Source of the DNA: Malachius bipustulatus
Lineage: Eukaryota > Arthropoda > Insecta > Coleoptera > Melyridae
Reading direction: 5' to 3'
Length of the DNA stretch: 64,000 nt
Assembly (NCBI GenBank): GCA_910589415.1
Contig: OU342638.1
Coordinates: forward strand, 38,041,579-38,105,578
Notes under the pieces: model-generated
Told to the model about the DNA's origin: nothing
Seen by the model: only the letters and a program-made list of their open reading frames with translations
Database searches by the model: none
Position numbers and translations under genes: made by a program
In this document: positions 59,903 through 64,000 of the stretch, piece after piece
Position numbering within the stretch: the first letter of the stretch is position 1
Layout: every line of letters begins with the position of its first letter

Positions 59903-61559
59903 AGGTTCAATGCCAGTGTATTGTTGATACATAGGCAGCAGACTCGTCTCGATGCGTCTGGTCATGGTCAAGTGTTATTGATAAACATTAATTGTTCAGG
60001 TATTGCGGTGTTGTGCTGAACAACAACCGTTTCTGATGATTTTGTCATATTGTTGATTATGTAGATGTCTGTCAATTTCTAAAGCTTCAATAAAAGTTAA
60101 TACCCGCCCGGACTCGCGTCTTCTTCTTTTTTTTATTAATCTCCCAGATGGCCGGGGCGAGATCGCCTATCTGACCAATAAAACGAAAAGTGCAGGCGAG
60201 ACGACGGTCGGGGCAGCCACGGCCGTAGCAATCGCAGAATCGATCGTCCTGGGGTGATATTATCCCGTAGGAATGTCCGAGGAATGTATTTATTTGTCCT
60301 GGAGAGCGGGCGATGTTTATCCGGGCCAGCGCGTCGAGTCGGAAACGTTTCACCTCCCGGCCATCCCGGTTATGCCATTATACGCGGCAGAAGCGATATA
60401 TCGGGAAGGAGCAGAGGAAGACCTTTTGTATTCAAATGTTACGACTCGCTCCCCTCGGGATTACATTTTTATGGGATCGCGCTCCTTCAGATCCAGGATC
60501 CCAAGCAGCATTCGCCACAACAATAATAATAATAATAATAATAATAACGGCTTGCTCTTCAGTGCCCGGTGGAGTGTTCCCTCTGCAGCCTGCATTGCAG
60601 GATTTGGTATTGTCATGAAGGGGGATGAGGGGGTACATATTACATATAAATATATAAATATAATTGGGAGTCCCTAGCAGTCACGGCCGGGCTAATTAAA
60701 ACCGGTAAATTACAATTTCTTCCCGGAATTCCAGCGAGCAACACTTTCAAAATTAAACAACATTAGCCCCACTCAATTGCCGACGGCGTAAATCAAATTA
60801 CCGGGCCCGGCGTCGTAAACGCCCCGCGCGCAATACAAAATTTAACCACTTTGTTTTCACCGGGGTCGAGGGTCGAGGGTTGCGGGTGAAGAAGCAGAAG
60901 AGAAGAAAATTCCCCGGCTCCGCGCTTTTTCATTTTCCCGTGGAATCCAACCCGCGCGCGCGATTCCCCGTTCCCGGCGCCGCCGACGCGGCCGTCGCGC
61001 GTACATAAACGAAACGAAGTGCTCCCTGGGCAACATTTAATTATTAGTCAGATTACAAGAAAAATGCCTCGGCCCGGCGCGTCTGCGGCCCTAATGAAGC
61101 CGTACGGCTTCGCTTTCCCCCCCGTGTTATTCTACAATTACGGCCGTCTCGGGTCTTCGTCTTGTTAAAATTTCACCCGGGAATAACTCCGGGGGGCGAA
61201 AGAGCGGACGGACGGACGGTCGGGGCGATGGGGCGTTAAAAATTCAAGTTTATGTTTCGTCACGCGGGCTGCGAATCTCCGTGATGCGCGCCTCGGAAAA
61301 CCCATCAGACGTACGAAATGGATCGTAAGCGGTCCGTGTAAGTGAAAATTTCATGTCTCTGGAAAGCCTGCTTGAAGAGAAATGAGCGGGGCTGCGTCGG
61401 GGAAACGGAAATGGGAAATTTCTTTGTTTACTGAGACGTTTGAACGAGGTGATTGCAGATTTATTTTATAAAGAGAGGGAGTGACATTGTTCTTTGAGTT
61501 TTTTTTTAGAGAGAATTTACGCTATACGGTAAATTAACCCCCTCCCCTCCCTTGGGAAG
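59903..61559. other. unique GC-rich stretch
   Basis: Includes an AAT microsatellite (about 60519-60546) and very GC-rich unique sequence at 60780-61330. Overlapping open frames near 60087-60677 on both strands show no recognised domain. Composition and lack of repeats would suit a conserved non-coding or promoter region, but nothing specific is identifiable. Confidence 0.45.
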
Positions 61560-63060
61560 AGAAAATTTTGAAGTTTCCTGATTTGGCAACGCTACTAAAT
61601 AGGTTTTTTATTTATTTAAGGAAATCCTGGTCACCGAACCATCTCCAGAATCGTTAATTTCACCCCTGCTGATCGTCCCTGGAAATTCTGATCTGACCTG
61701 GATCATCAAAAAATGAGCTAGCCTGAATTGCCAAAAAACTATTTTCACATTGCACAGAAGTTTCCAGATCTGGCAACGCTGCAAATTAAATTCTGTTGAT
61801 TTAAGCAGGAAATCCTGGTCACGGCACCATCTCCAGAATCGTCAATTTCACCCCTGCTGGAGTTTCATGCAACTCAATCCTCCCTGGAAATTCTGACCTG
61901 ACCTGAATCATCAAAAAATGAGCTAGCCTGGATTACCGAAAAATGATTTTCACGTTATACAGAAGTTTTCTGATTTGGCAACACTGCAAATTGAATTCTG
62001 TCAATTTAAGCAGAAAATCCTGGTCACGGCACCGTCTCCTGAATCGTTAATTTCCCCCTGCTGAAGTTTCATGCAACTGAATCATCCCTGGAAATTCTGA
62101 TCTGACCTGGATCATCAAAAAACGATTTTCACATTGCACAGAAGTTTCCAGATCTGGCAACGCTGCAAATTAAATTCTGTTAATTTAAGCAGGAAATATC
62201 CTGGTCACGGCACCATCTCCAGAATCGTCAATTTCACCCCTGCCGGAGTTTCATGCAACTCAATCCTCCCTGGAAATTCTGACCTGACCTGGATCATCAA
62301 AAAATGAGCTAGCCTGGATTACCGAAAAATGATTTTCACGTTATACAGAAGTTTTCTGATTTGGCAACACTGCAAATTGAATTCTGTCAATTTAAGCAGA
62401 AAATCCTGGTCACGGCACCGTCTCCTGAATCGTTAATTTCCCCCTGCTGGAGTTTCATGCAACTGAATCATCCCTGGAAATTCTGATCTGACCTGGATCA
62501 TCAAAAAACGATTTTCACATTGCACAGAAGTTTCCAGATCTGGCAACGCTGCAAATTAAATTCTGTTGATTTAAGCATGAAATTCTGGATTCACGGCACC
62601 ATCTCCAGAATCGTCAATTTCACCCCTGGTGGAGTTTCATGAAACTCAATCCTCCCTGGAAATTCTGACCTGACCTGGATCATCCAAAAATGAGCTAACC
62701 TGGATTACCAAAACATGATTTTCACGTTGCACAGAAGTTTCCAGATCTGGCAACGCTGCAAATTGAATTCTGTTAATTTAAGCAGGAAATATCCTGGTCA
62801 CGGCACCATCTCCAAAATCGTTAATTTCACCCCTGCCGAAGTTTCATGCAACTGAATCATCCCTGGAAATTCTGACCTGACCTGGATCATCAAAAAATGA
62901 GCTAACCTGGATTACCCAAAAAACGTTTTTCACGTTGCACAGAAGTTTCCTCATTTGGCAACACTGCAAATTGAATTCTGTTAATTTAAGCAGAAAATCC
63001 TGGTCACGGCACCAAATGTTTACGATCCTGGTCACGGCACCAAATAATGTTTTGCTGTTA
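61560..63060 (+). repeat. dimeric ~385-bp satellite related to the 216-bp family
   Basis: CCTGGTCACGGCACC or a close variant recurs near 61625, 61814, 62019, 62200, 62404, 62586, 62792, 62999 and 63027. The spacing alternates between about 205 and 181 bp through the middle of the array. The short form lacks the GAGCTAGCCTGGATTACC segment. Other shared pieces: GGAAATTCTGACCTGACC, TGGATCATCAAAAAATGAGC, TTTGGCAACACTGCAAATTG. Related to the 216-bp satellite by TCACGGCACCAT, CCTGCTG and the ACCTGG module. A short incomplete copy ends the array. Confidence 0.93.
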
Positions 63061-64000
63061 CTTGACGTTGTATACTCTCGTAGCTGACATACGCGGCTAA
63101 TATAAATAATATGTAAAGCAACCTGATTCTTCTCAGAAGCAATCAAAATTTAAAAAATAGAATCTGCAACAATGTTAGAATCGTGTATCTGACAACACCG
63201 CATTTTACTTTATAACTAGCGAATTATGAAAGTCTCATTAAGGTTGTAAGCGCGCTTTCCCCTTTTAGAGGCATGAAAAATTAGTGCTGCGATGTTGCCA
63301 TTTAGGAAAAATTCCCTACATCGTCATAATTGGGGAACATTCAGTTCTTATTGAGGGAGACAAAGCGCTGTTGCCGATTCGCTGATCTACAAATAATGAT
63401 TTAGGGAATCGTCAGAAAAGTTGATTATTTTTAAAAACGCTGCTGTCTTTTTAGAGACATTTCCCTACATCTATCTCTCTATTTCTCTCTCTATAATCTG
63501 TGATACTATAACTAAATACACTGTTGCCATTTTAGGCAAAAATTCACATTAAATCTTCCATATTTTCTTGAAATATCTCTGTATATATAAAAAGATATAC
63601 ACAGCAACATTTAAGCCAGATTGTGCTATAAATTAAAAACCCGTTTTAAAGCGTAATTTAAAAAAACCGCTGTTGTCGCTCATAACTCTCCCGTAGTGTT
63701 CCAGATTCCCGAATCGAGCCAACAATAATTCAGCCTCACTTTAACTATAGTCGCCCATACATTAAACCGGAACCCGGAAATGGTAACAACTCACCGCCAC
63801 TCAGCCTATTGTTTTAACCGAACGGAAACGCCGTTCCCCGCTTTTCCGGCTTCAACCCTTCCGCGTCCAGCCCGTCCCGAGTAAGTTGCCCAGAGCGGAC
63901 CGAGCGAATAAAGAGAGAAGTTGCCGGAAGGCCAGTCGCCAGATCAAAGGCTCCCACCTCCGTCTGACTGATGCCGGTTCCCAATAACAACTTGACATCG
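63061..64000. other. unique stretch with scattered GTTGCC motifs
   Basis: No regular tandem structure. Isolated pieces like those of the neighbouring satellites occur: ATGTTGCCATTTAGG near 63292, GCGCTGTTGCCG near 63366, ACTGTTGCCATTTTAGG near 63520. The final 200 bp is GC-rich and unique. No gene recognised. Confidence 0.5.

Overview
The window looks like insect (arthropod) nuclear DNA that is almost free of host genes and dominated by tandem repeats. The clearest taxonomic clue is a BEL/Pao retrotransposon with animal-type Gag-Pol domains and a tRNA-Tyr primer site. I cannot determine the order. I find no convincing host protein-coding gene, tRNA, rRNA or CRISPR array. By my count well over half of the window is satellite or minisatellite DNA from about ten families. 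These alternate with short GC-richer unique islands that may hold promoters or other non-coding elements.

Layout, left to right: a 282-bp satellite (1-2826); the TTATAACGAGTGAT family as two opposed arms around a unique island (3346-7545); a degenerate ~140-bp satellite (8221-9800); a unique stretch; a 25-bp minisatellite (11690-12395); a composite segment (12396-13835) that recurs at 26 kb; two blocks of a ~640-bp satellite (14986-18105, 20641-23355) separated by an 871-bp palindromic foldback element; a ~360-bp satellite (24186-26320); a TAAATAAA-rich repeat (27986-29350); a GC-rich island (29351-30880); a 144/145-bp satellite of 39 core monomers (31165-36790); a 216-bp satellite (37846-41200); a unique island with an orphan retroelement primer-binding site (42108-42125); a degenerate GTTGCCACTTT repeat (43411-45775); a 354-bp satellite interrupted by the BEL element (47537-54735) and repeated in reverse at 56441-58150; a solo LTR (59120-59902); and a dimeric ~385-bp satellite (61560-63050).

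The only well-supported protein gene is the BEL Gag-Pol ORF (49226-53107, minus strand). Its element has identical 411-bp LTRs and a 5-bp target duplication, so it is young. Its polyprotein has nevertheless lost most of RNase H and the integrase core through two deletions that keep the reading frame, so it should depend on a partner element.

The most unusual signal is the 144/145-bp satellite. Every monomer carries, at the same place, a heat-shock-element-like series of alternating TTC and GAA triplets spaced by two bases. About two thirds of the 39 core monomers have three or four consecutive perfect units. Diverged monomers at the left edge have six consecutive perfect units, and the right flank has further perfect sites. 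This amounts to a natural array of dozens of candidate HSF sites, comparable in principle to HSF1-bound satellite III in primates. Other satellites also share short modules: ACCTGG with TTGTCAAAAAA, TGGCAACRCTG, CACCCTGTA, and a PHO/YY1-like palindrome. This suggests the families are linked by exchange of parts or by common motif constraints.
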